The notes beneath the pieces were generated by a model. It did no database searches and was not told the DNA's origin. It saw only the letters and a list, made by a program, of their open reading frames with translations. 64,000 nt of DNA from Limnomonas spitsbergensis (taxonomy: Eukaryota; Chlorophyta; Chlorophyceae; Chlamydomonadales): NCBI GenBank assembly GCA_037349105.1, contig JAYJMM010000109.1, forward strand, positions 652,501-716,500, given 5' to 3'. A program made the position numbers and the translations under genes. Within the stretch, counting starts at the first letter, position 1. The number at the start of each line of letters is the position of its first letter. Shown here piece after piece: positions 55,071 to 64,000 of this stretch.

Positions 55071-55490
55071 CTATGATAGAAAGCCCACCGTCGTCTTATG
55101 TTGCCCGCCACATATTTTATGCGTATGACACCGACAGAGAAACCCCCAATGCTTTCCCTCGCTCGACGAGATATCGTATGAACCCTTGCTCCTTTCCCTC
55201 CTTCCGCATACATCAATCTTCCTTATAAACGTACTTTTACTCTTCAACGTTTTAGTCAACTGACATGCCATGATGGCATTACTTACCAACTTTGCAAAGT
55301 ACCGTAAGTGACGTCATGGTTTCCCATTTCCCATCTTTGAAGAGGAGCGCACGCCATGAAATCCTGGCATTCCTTAATACTTACCGATCCCGGTTCCGAT
55401 CGTACCAACTGTCTAGAGGGCCTTCGTTGAGGAGGGGGGGTGCATGCGAGGGTGGACTTTTGCAGTTGCAGCCCTCATGAGGCGTGATTA
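55071..55490. other. Unassigned region
   Basis: No gene, repeat or RNA recognised. Confidence 0.4.
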
Positions 55491-56335
55491 TAAAACAACC
55501 AAGAACCCCGTGGCATGGTTCACACTAGCTAGGGCCAGTGGGCAGCAAGCCTAGACATGAAGTGAAGGACTAGAGAGGGAGCGCTGATTGTAATAAGCTA
55601 CGGTAATGTGGGCGGGCTGTCGGGTATTCATATACTCAGGTTCATTGGGCTGAACAGCCGAGAACCTTGCATCATGGTGCATACTGTCTAGGGCCAGTCG
55701 GCATCTAGCCTAGACAGGAAATGAATAAATAAACAGGGAGTTCTGACCGCAATAAGGTACGGTGATGCGGACAGGCTGAGGGTTCTTAATTTACTCATGT
55801 TCATTGGGCTAAACAACCAAGAAACCTGCAGCATAGTGCACATTAGCTTGGGCTAATATGCAGCTAGCATAGACAGGAAGTGAAGGAATAGAGAGGGAGC
55901 CCTACCCGCAATAATGCTCGGTGATGCGGACAGGCTGTGGTTTCTTAATTCACTGAGGTTCATTGGGCTAAACAGCCAAGAAACCTGCAGCATGGTGCAC
56001 ATACACTAGCTAGAGCCACTGGGCAGCAAGCCTAGACATGAAGTGAAGGACTAAAGAGGGAGCGCTGGCCGCGTTAAGCTGCGGTTATGCGGACGGGCTG
56101 TCGGTTTTTAATGTAGTCAGGTTCATTGGGCTGAACATCTAAGAACCCTGCGGCATGGTGCACACTAGCTGATGTCAGCGGGCAGCAAGCCTAAACATGA
56201 AGTGAAGGCATAGTAAGCGAGCGTTGGCTGAAATAAGTTGCGGATATGCTGTCAGGCCATGGGTTCTTAATTTACTTAGGTGCACCGGACTTAACAGCCA
56301 AGAACCCTTCAACATGGTGCACACCAGGGTAGTGA
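55490..56335. repeat. 159-bp satellite, about 5.3 copies
   Basis: Unit starts with AAGAACC-type blocks at 55501, 55660, 55819, 55978, 56141 and 56300, giving spacings of 159, 159, 159, 163 and 159. Each unit contains CATTGGGCT, CATGGTGCACA and AGCCTAGACA. The 163-bp copy has an extra ACAC. Copies differ by roughly ten to twenty per cent by eye. Confidence 0.85.
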
Positions 56336-56890
56336 CTGGGGTCTGCCAGATGGCGGATTTTTGCCGGGCTGGGGTATGTTTTTTGGCCGGCTGCACCGGC
56401 CGGGGGGTCTGAAAATGGCCGGCAGGTGTGGACGGAATTTTTTCCACACTTTGATTTTACAGTTTGTTTGAAATGATTTCCTTACGACTACTTATTTCCG
56501 CCTTTCTGGATGTTGAATTGGCTTGTGTGTTGTTTCGACGAGCCTGCCCTCGCTTGAAAATGCCCGTGGGATTTCCCCTGGATTCTGCAGGGCGCGGCAC
56601 TCACGCGGCCCGCGTGGCTTCTCGAAACTGAACCGTTGCATGTTTCTCACACATCAACAGATGCGCATAGGTAAGACCTATCCACAGCAATTTAGTTTGG
56701 TGCCAGGAGTGGCCGCGTTAGCAAGTTAGAACATAAAGTCCGTCGCAGACTGGGCAGGTGTTGGGCAGCATCAGGGAGAAGTCCTCCCGCGGGAGGGGGG
56801 TCTGTCATCACTTCAGCGTCAGTCAGGCATAATCTGCTTATCGCTATCCGAGTCAATAGCCGCCATTTCACTTATGTCTTTAGGGTCATT
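56336..56890. other. Unassigned region, GC-rich at its left
   Basis: GGCCGG words cluster at 56350-56420 as a weak palindrome (GGCCGGCTGCACCGGCC). No gene recognised. A few short frames lack domains. Confidence 0.4.
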
Positions 56891-57076
56891 AAAAGCTACT
56901 GAAAGCTCTATTCTGCCGCTGCCAATAATCCGTGGGGCCAGACAGGGGCAGCAAAAGCTACTGAAAGCTCTATTCTGCCGCTGCCAATAATCCGTGGGGC
57001 CAGACAGGGTCATCAAAAGCTACTGAAAGCTCTATTCTGCCGCTGCCAATAATCCGTGGGGCCAGACAGGGTCAGC
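56891..57076. repeat. 62-bp tandem triplication
   Basis: AAAAGCTACTGAAAGCTCTA starts at 56891, 56953 and 57015. The three units are almost identical, which suggests recent expansion. Confidence 0.85.
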
Positions 57077-57111
57077 AACAGGGAAAGTCGTGAAAATATG
57101 AGTAAACCACC

Positions 57112-57165
57112 GGCTGACGCCGGGGGCAGAGTCGGCCAAACCCCCATTTTCGCCGGGGTTTGCCG
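57112..57165. repeat. GC-rich dispersed repeat R3, copy 2
   Basis: Contains AACCCCCATTTTCGCCGGGG and is the reverse complement of 26328-26380. Confidence 0.6.
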
Positions 57166-57600
57166 GGGAGGGCGTCGCAAGATGGCCGGGAAAAATGGGC
57201 CTTCGGGCCTATGATTTAAGAATCAGTGAAGGGGCACTGCTGTCATTCAGGGACTCGCTCAAACTCAAGGTCCCGATCATCGAAGGTACCAGCCTCGGGC
57301 TGGAAGCCTGTCTTGCAAGGCTCTAGCATGTCCCATATGAATGGGTTGATCAGGAACTAAGAGGCAACTTTCTTCGAAATGTCGGACATTACAAAGAGCA
57401 TGCGGTGGATAGACTTTTGGAAGTCAATGATATCATACCAAGTCGCTCCAGCCGGCCGCTTCTTGGCCCAATCCAAGCTGATGCCTTGCACTCTAGAAAG
57501 CTCATGCCAGCCTCACGGTACGGTGTTGCGTCAGTAGTGTACCAGCGGATGAAAGCTAGTTGTCCACCTCCAGCTCGGGGAACAGAGTTGCTCCCTGCCC
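57166..57600. other. Unassigned region
   Basis: No gene or repeat recognised before the minisatellite begins. Confidence 0.4.
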
Positions 57601-57604
57601 AGAG

Positions 57605-59395
57605 CATGGGTGAAAGCAAGGGCAGGAGACATGAGCAGGGACAGGAAACAGAAGCAGGGACGGGAGCAGGGACAGGGGACAGGAGCAAGGACAGGGGACA
57701 AGAGCATGGACAGGGGACAGGAGCAGGGACAGGACAGGAGCAGGGACAGAGGACATGCGCAGGGACAGGGGACAGGAGCATGGACAGGGAACAGGAGCAG
57801 GGACAGGGGACAGGAGAAGGGACAGATGGAGGGACAGGGGACAAGAGCAGGGACAGGGGATAGGAGCAGGGACAGGGGATAGGAGCAGGGACAGGGGACA
57901 GGAGCAGGGACAGGGGACATGAGCAGGAACAGGGGACAGGAGAAGGGACAGCTGGAGGGACAGGAGACAAGAGCAGGAACAGCAGCATGGACAGGGGACA
58001 GGAGCAAGGACAGGGGAAAGGAGCAGGGAACATGAGCAGGGACGGGACATGAGCAGGGACAGGGGACAGAAGCAGGGATAGGGGACATGAGCAGGGAAAG
58101 GGGACAGAAGCAGGGACAGAAGCATGGACAGGGGAAAGGAGCAGGGAACATGAGCAGGGACGGGACATGAGCAGGGACAGGGAACAGAAGCAGGGATAGG
58201 GGACATGAGCAGGGAAAGGGGACAGAAGCAGGGACAGGAGCATGGACAGGGGAAAGGAGCAGGGAACATGAGCAGGGACGGGACATGAGCAGGGACAGGG
58301 AACAGAAGCAGGGATAGGGGACATGAGCAGGGAAAGGGGACAGAAGCAGGGACAGGAGCATGGACAGGGTAAAGGAGCAGGGAACATGAGCAGGGACGGG
58401 ACATGAGCAGGGACAGGGAACAGAAGCAGGGATAGGGGACATGAGCAGGGAAAGGGGACAGAAGCAGGGACAGGAGCATGGACAGAAAACAAGCGCATGG
58501 ACATGGGACAGGAGCCGGGACAGGAGCGGGGACGGAGGAAAGAAGCATGGACATGGGACACTCAGGAGCAGAGACAGGGGACAGGAGCAGGGAATAGGGG
58601 ACAAGAGCAGAGGGCATATGCATGACAGGGGACAGGAACATGGACAGGAGCATGGGACATGAGCATGGACCAGAGGACAGGAGCAGTGGCAGTGGACAGG
58701 AGCAGTGACAAGGGACAGGAGGAGGGACAAGGGACAGGAGTAGGGACAGGAGCATGGACAGAGGACATGCTCAGGGACAGGGGACAGGAGCATGAACAGG
58801 AGCATGGACAGAGGACAGGAGCAGGGGACAGGAGCGGGGACAGAGGACAGGAGCATGGACAGGAGACAGGAGCATGGACAGGGGACAAGAGCAGAGACAG
58901 CAACGGGTACAGGGTACATGAGCATGGACAGGGGGCAGGAGCAAGGGACTGAGACAAGGGACAGGAGCAGGGACGGGACAGGAGCAGGGACAGGGAACAT
59001 GAGCAGTGAAAGGGAACATGAGCATGGACAGGGAACAGGAGCAGGGATATGGTACAGACAGCATGGACAGGAGCATCGACAGGGGACAGGGGCAGGAACA
59101 AGAGCATCGACAGGGGACAGGAGTTGGGACATGGGACAGAATCAGGGACAGGGGACTGGAGCAGTGACAGGGGGCAGGAGCAGGAACAAGGGACAGGAGC
59201 AAGGACAGGGGACGGGAGCAGTGACAAGGGACAGGAGCAGGGAATGGGGACATGTGCATGACATGGGACCGGAGCAAGGACAGGGGACATGAGCATGAGC
59301 AAGGAAAGGAGCAGTGATATGTGACAGGGGCATGAGCAGGTACAGGAGCAGGAGACATGGGGCAGGAGCAGGGACAGGGGGCGATTTTGAAGTAC
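57605..59395. repeat. GGGACAGGGGACAGGAGCA minisatellite, 1.8 kb
   Basis: The stretch is built of short words GGGACAGG, GGAGCAGG, GGAGCATGGAC and variants. Within 58017-58490 a higher-order unit of 118 bp occurs about four times, with GAGCAGGGAACATGAGC at 58021, 58139, 58257 and 58375. Strong purine-strand bias makes many long frames open on the minus strand; they encode only Cys/Pro/Ser/Leu repeats and are not taken as genes. Confidence 0.9.
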
Positions 59396-60165
59396 GACTT
59401 TGCAGTAGGAGGACATGATTGTAGGAGGGTATGACAGTAGGAGGGTATGCGGGCATAAAGGGCAAGAGGGTAGGTGGGTAGGTGGGCAGGAGGTCAGGAG
59501 GGCAGGATAACAGGAAGAGCAGCCAACAAATAAACATGACACGTTAGTTGCGTCAGAAGATCGAAACTTGATGTTGACTAGCGTAAATGATGGAGAGCGT
59601 GTTCAGAGGAGTATATTCATTCACACGTGGGTGTACCCATGCATGCAATCTCTGAACTAGCATGGGATGGGATGGTACCGTAGTATTTACATGCCATGCT
59701 ACGCTGGGAGTTGAAGGCATTATTTGTACCTGGTTTTCTAAATCCATGTGTGCGCTGTAGATGATGCGCTCCTCTTATTCCATCTGCCGTCCAGTTCGTG
59801 ACACGATAATCGAGGGCTGCTGATTCAACAATTCCGATTCAACGATTCCGTCTGAGTCGTTGCCCCGGTCTATTAATCAAGAGCACATTTATTGACCCGT
59901 ACAATTCTCCCGTACATATCGTCGCGTACGGCATCACAGTAGAATAAAGAGCACATTTTTCGACCCGTACAAACCGACAGGCAACCGACCAGGCGTCACA
60001 GGTGCCAAATCGTCGCCAGAGCCTCGCAGAAATGTTTTAGCCCCTCCATCGCATGTGTAATGGGTTGCTTTGAACCCTCGTAACTGATTGAGTGGAACAG
60101 CGAAAGAAAACAGTGAGTCAGCGAGTCAGCAAGACCCTGCCAGGTCGGCGACGTCGGTTACCGCT
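59396..60165. other. Intergenic region
   Basis: GGTAGGTGGG-type simple sequence at 59455-59510, then no recognised gene. GAGCACATTT blocks followed by CGACCCGTACAA or similar recur near 59880 and 59948. Confidence 0.45.
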
Positions 60166-60300
60166 GACAGCTGAGTTTCAAATGTCCACTCTTCTCTCGT
60201 GTCGGAACGCGACAGCTGAGTTTCAAATGTCCACTCTTCTCTCGTGTCGGAACGCGACAGCTGAGTTTCAAATGTTCACGCGTTTCTAGTGTCGGAACGC
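60166..60300 (+). repeat. 45-bp tandem triplication
   Basis: GACAGCTGAGTTTCAAATGT starts at 60166, 60211 and 60256. The unit length is a multiple of three, and one plus-strand frame runs through the repeats into the exon-like sequence that follows. Confidence 0.8.
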
Positions 60301-60330
60301 GTGTAGTAGGAAGTCGAAATCGTCGTCGTA

Positions 60331-60917
60331 ATCGGGCGTCTGTTTCATCTGCCTCTGGTGCCCAAGATAAGTCTGCAACTGCACCTCAGCTCAAATTCAT
60401 CCTTGGCCTCCTTCAGAATTTGAACAAGAGTACAGCCCAGGTCAGGCATTACATCCACGCACTTCACCCACCATTGCTACGCGACTTTAAATTCACTTTT
60501 GTGTTCATTCTAATCTGGGCATTCGTCTACGCAAATCTAGATTGCTTGCTGTATGATGTTGGATTTATCTCCCTTGTCATGGCTTGTTGCCGACTTCTGC
60601 ACAACGAGTTGTGTAAGGTTATTAGATTTTTGCAAGTTGTTCCTGCCCGAATGATGTGCCCAGTCATTTGTGCCTATGAGCTAGCCTCTTATGCCTATGC
60701 CTTAGGCCTGGCTGCTAATGTGATCCCACCTATGCCTTAGGCCTAGGCCTGGCTGCTAATGTGATCCATCAGCACGCCCTCAAACCTTCTTGATTTGTTG
60801 CAGGCTGTGTACGACCGCTTCGTTAATAGCGACCCAACCACTGCCCAAGCTCAACAACTGATCACTCAGCTCAAGCAGAAGGCAGATAGGAACAAGGCTG
60901 CTAGGAATCGAGCCTAG
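60331..60917 (+). CDS. C-terminal exons of a small unknown protein
   Basis: Exon-like sequence up to 60440 reads SSASGAQDKSATAPQLK then FILGLLQNLNKSTAQ and ends at CAG followed by GTCAGG. A 363-bp intron (60441-60803) ends TTGTTGCAG. The last exon, 60804-60917, continues in phase: AVYDRFVNSDPTTAQAQQL, then a Lys/Arg-rich end and TAG at 60915. The product looks like a short helical, basic-tailed protein; no family is recognised. The true 5' end is unknown, as upstream frames run into the 45-bp repeats. No homologous copy in the window suggests a transposon origin. Confidence 0.45.
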
Positions 60918-61539
60918 TAATTGAGTGTCACTCTGGTCGTCGGTGCCATAAACTAGCATGCATACGTCATGGGTGCAAGAACAGGAACTGTGTTTGTTGG
61001 TCCCCCCATGGGTGCCCCCGCCACCCCCAACATACTCCCTGCTGGGTAACAGTTGCCTGTTGCATTCATTGTGCTGCCTGTGCATGGTATCCGACGAACT
61101 TTGACTGTGGCCTCAATAGCCTCCTTGGTTGGGTCTTCCCTTGTAAACTGCTAGAATAAATGTACGCCACACTGCAATGCTAACGTCCAAAGCAAACTCC
61201 TAATTTAACTGTACAATAGCAGCTCAGTGTAACTACAGCTCAGTGTAACTGTAACTCACTGTAACTGCAGAATAGCAGCAAAGAAATAAATACCAGTTCA
61301 TACCAGGCCGTACTCAACAATATAAAATGTCCCCCCCTTAATCCACTATTCGTGAATACACCGGGGCCTATAACCACCATTACACGTTGTGATATCTGGC
61401 TACTAGTAAAAATCAAAGGTTCAACCTGAAGTGCGGGGAATGCAATAGCCTGTATGAGAATAAGATACGATGGATTCCGAGGAACACCTTTGACGAGGAA
61501 AAGTGGGGAGAGCCGACGTTCAGCTACAAGAAACGGCTT
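60918..61539. other. Intergenic region
   Basis: Probable 3' untranslated region of the preceding gene, then unassigned sequence. A short repeat of AGCTCAGTGTAACT occurs twice at 61220-61255. Confidence 0.4.
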
Positions 61540-61735
61540 GTGAGAAAGCTGTACAGCGACAGCGAGTTTCACACTGTTCGCTGTTCGTTTTAGCACAATA
61601 TCGACAGCCGAACGCCTCCTGCTGTCGGAAGCGACAGGCTGTCGCTTCCTGCTGTCGAAAACTGACAGCATGCCAAAAGTAGGATGGGGACACAGCGGAA
61701 TCGACTTTCCCCCTAGCGTCGGACCCCTCTAGTAC
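61540..61735. mobile_element. End of a GACAGC-rich repeat element, copy 2
   Basis: Read on the minus strand from 61735 it begins AGAGGGGTCCGAC, then CCGCTGTGTCC and ATCCTACTTTT, then many GACAGC and GCTGTCG words, in the same order as 28124-28300. It includes the palindrome GAAGCGACAGGCTGTCGCTTC at 61629-61649 less its last base on quoting length. The far end is not identified. Confidence 0.5.
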
Positions 61736-61914
61736 TTTGGGGCCAGTAGGGGGGGCATCTGGGCATGCATGGGGGCTGTATGCAGGCCTGCAACCATCAT
61801 CATGTCTTTGTATGCTACTATGTAAGCCAGAATGTGCCTAAACAAGTTTTTGACTGCAAAGTACTGATACTCCGAGCCCGCCGTATTGAAGCGTATCCGG
61901 ATTGTGCTACCTTG
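61736..61914 (-). mobile_element. Terminal fragment of the hAT-like family
   Basis: The 180 bp ending at GTGCTACCTTG (61914) is the reverse complement of the left end of the element at 49857-50996, including the subterminal GGATACGCTTC and CAGTACTTTG words. The rest of the element is missing. It abuts the GACAGC-rich element end. Confidence 0.65.
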
Positions 61915-62036
61915 AAGTCGACTCCCTGATAGATCATCAAGCGAGTCCCCCCATCTGAAGATCGCCTACAAGCGACTTCCCACTGAAGATCATCGTACTC
62001 TGTCATCAGCGTACTACATCTTCGACTGCTGCTACA

Positions 62037-62582
62037 CAGCCTGTTTCTAATTGACTGCGGAACTCCTCCGCAGGCCCTGTCGTACAGAAACGGGGTCTGT
62101 GGAATTGCTCCACAGTCCTTTAGAAGACCCACGTGCGGCCTTTTTTCCCGAGGACCCCCCCCCCCCTCCTCGGAACTTCCACAGTCTGCGGAACATTTTA
62201 GGCCTTCGAATTGACATTAATTATATATAAGAACCCCTCTATTCTTCTGTCCATGGACCTATCGGGCAGTGGCCGTGGCGGCGACCCTGGACAAAGGCCG
62301 CGTCAGGCATCCTTCTACGAACCTTCGAGGATAAGACCGAGCGAGGGTACCGACAGCCATTGGGGGCATATTGTTATTAGGAAGAGATGTGGTCGAAACG
62401 TTGTGAAGAGAAAGAGAAATGAAGGGATAATGTGCACACAATCGGCAATACCACAGTACGCCCTGAACCCTGCACGGTCTCGTTCCGCAGGGTCCAATCA
62501 GAAACGACCTCTGCGGAACTCTTCCGCAGGCCATTAGACCGTCGTACATTTTTTTCCTCCGCAGTCAATCAGAAACAGGCTG
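62037..62582. mobile_element. 546-bp inverted-repeat element with 3-bp duplication
   Basis: CAGCCTGTTTCTAATTGACT at 62037 and its complement ending at 62582 form 25-bp terminal inverted repeats with one mismatch. ACA flanks both sides (62034-62036 and 62583-62585). Inside are small hairpins such as GCGGAACTCCTCCGC and a C tract at 62157-62167. There is no transposase, so it would be a non-autonomous MITE-like element. Confidence 0.7.
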
Positions 62583-62585
62583 ACA

Positions 62586-62740
62586 GTCACCTTCGGAAGG
62601 GTCGACCCATCAGGCAATCCCGTCAACAGTAGAGAATAGTCAGGTAAGTAGTCCAGGGGATACTTATCTTAAATACATCGACTGATTCCCAGGTTCACAG
62701 CTGGGAATTCGAGTCTCAATAGCAGTGATCAGGAATCTGT
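62586..62740. other. Unassigned spacer
   Basis: No feature recognised between the inverted-repeat element and the LINE fragment. Confidence 0.4.
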
Positions 62741-64000
62741 CCCTCGTCTCAGCCACTCAATTTCACCTGGCAGATCAGGATAAACAGCTTCAGGTCAACG
62801 TCATGAAGACAGAGATCTTGGTGTTTAGCAGCCGTTAGGTAAGTTGCAAGGTAGTGAAGCACCTTAAGCTGCCTCTTTGCAGTGTGTACACCACGTGGCC
62901 GCCAACGTGAGTGAGTGGCACCATTTGCCTACACCCATCCTGCAAGCAGCTGTCTATGCAGCGCCTTCAGCGAACTACAAAGATGTGGGCCACCGGTCAC
63001 TGCCGGCCGCGGCACTGCGTTAGGGGCAGGATGCAATCTACCTTACTTCAGCACCTGCGCCAGGCTGCGTGGCTTCACGCGTCCGCTGCCAGCTGGGGGG
63101 TTATGCCGGAGCTGCAGATTTAGCCGTTACAACAAGACTGGTTGCAGCCCTTGCTCCGCTTCTACAATGCAGCGGTGGCACCGGCATTACAGCAAGACAG
63201 CCCACTCATGGCGGCTGACCTGCAGCTTGCCGACCGGGAGAACACCGGAGGGCCTACATGACACTGTGAGCTGATGGGGGCGTTGGAGTGTAGAGCAGCT
63301 GTTTCCATTTTGTGTCAGGCAGTCTCTAACTTACAGCCACTCCCATTCTCAGAGGTGCTACAGCTTGTGGACGCGGCCTGCAAGCAGGTGCAGTTGGAGG
63401 CCACTGGCAGAGGAGAGTTGGAGACCCCAGGGACCCCTCCACCTAGCACAGGCCTGCAGCAGCGCCATATTACAGCTCCACCAGAAACAGGGCGGGTACT
63501 GGTGTGCACATGAACCGACTGCAGCTCGGTTATGGTTCACACAATTGATCGGCACCCAGAGGATTTGCTACATGTTTGCTTCCAGTGTCATAGTGCTATG
63601 AAGAAGCACAGAGACAAGGGTTGAATAGGTCTCCTTGGGAGGTTGAAACGAATTTTCACCAGTTGTCTGGGCAGGTGGGGAATCTGCCTTACGTAGATGA
63701 TGCCATTCTTCAAGGAGGGCATCTTCTTGGAGGGGATGGGGGATTGAATTCTATCCCTCTCAGGGTCACCTGTACCTTATTTACTTTCTCTTCTACTGTA
63801 TTTATGTCTCAATTTGTCCAGATCCTTTTGGATCCCTGTTTGGTTCTTATTGTGTGGGTTTAGGAGCATAATTTGGATACTCTTAACAGAACAATGTCAT
63901 GCATTTTGAATCACACTGTTCTCTGAGCTATTATTTGGCGTTACTTCATGCCTGCTGGACCTATGTAGGTTCCACATGACAAATGGAAAAGATACAAGTA
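62741..64000 (+). pseudogene. Decayed LINE fragment, copy 2, runs off the window
   Basis: Matches 21511-22802 from the same left boundary (CCCTCGTCTCAGCCACT) onward, and carries the same LQVNVMKTEILVF stretch near 62790 and the same downstream frames. It lacks the insertion of about 60 bp found in copy 1. The match is still running at position 64000, so its right end is not visible. Confidence 0.55.

Noticed and set aside
57389..59542. Several long minus-strand frames (up to 533 codons) rich in Cys, Pro, Ser and Leu
   Set aside because: They lie wholly in the purine-biased minisatellite, overlap one another in three phases and show only repeat-derived sequence, so they are artefacts of composition.
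62700..62725. TTCGAGTC-like box suggesting a tRNA
   Set aside because: No acceptor stem, D-arm or anticodon arm can be folded around it.

Overview
This window reads as nuclear DNA of a eukaryote, most likely a chlorophyte green alga (Chlamydomonadales-like). The evidence is intron-rich genes with GT-AG splice sites, a secreted Ser-Pro-rich cell-wall-type glycoprotein, a RAP-domain organelle RNA factor, a retrotransposon of the Dualen/RandI type (a clade known from Chlamydomonas), and many minisatellites. Bacterial features such as operons and ribosome binding sites are absent. The species call is inference. Most of the window is transposon and tandem-repeat DNA. Only about four host genes are supported.

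Layout. 1-2.4 kb: dispersed repeat fragments. 2.42-9.95 kb: two adjacent units with the same imperfect terminal inverted repeats. The 6.65-kb unit encodes, on the minus strand, a protein joining a DNMT3-like cytosine methyltransferase domain, a Gypsy-integrase-like DDE domain and a PHD finger, with no reverse transcriptase. This fits a Ginger-type DNA transposon. The 0.87-kb unit beside it is an exact internal-deletion derivative. 11.5-17.55 kb: a minus-strand RAP-domain gene of about 11 exons. 18.5-20.05 kb: a minus-strand secreted glycosidase-like gene with two frame breaks. 21.5-22.8 kb: a decayed LINE fragment, repeated at 62.7-64 kb. 23.3-24.9 kb: a minus-strand hydroxyproline-rich glycoprotein gene with a Ser-Pro tail. 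25.7-28.3 kb: hAT-like and other repeat remnants. 28.3-30.36 kb: tandem arrays.

30.36-52.48 kb is a stack of nested insertions. An older Dualen/RandI-type element (plus strand, 10-bp target duplication) sits inside the 20/60-bp array. A second copy of the same family (minus strand, 11.4 kb, 11-bp target duplication) split it. The second copy carries a 332-bp insert, and the older one also carries a 1.14-kb hAT-like element with 8-bp duplications. Across the two copies the family encodes Josephin-like and OTU-like cysteine proteases, an AP endonuclease, reverse transcriptase, a PHD finger, RNase H and a restriction-like endonuclease. Both copies are broken by frameshifts and stops.

52.5-64 kb is mostly repeats: the other half of the 20-bp array, a hairpin-forming 20-bp array, a 159-bp satellite, a 62-bp triplication, a 1.8-kb minisatellite, the end of a small unknown gene near 60.9 kb, a 546-bp inverted-repeat element at 62.04-62.58 kb and the second LINE fragment. 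I recognised no tRNA, rRNA or CRISPR array.
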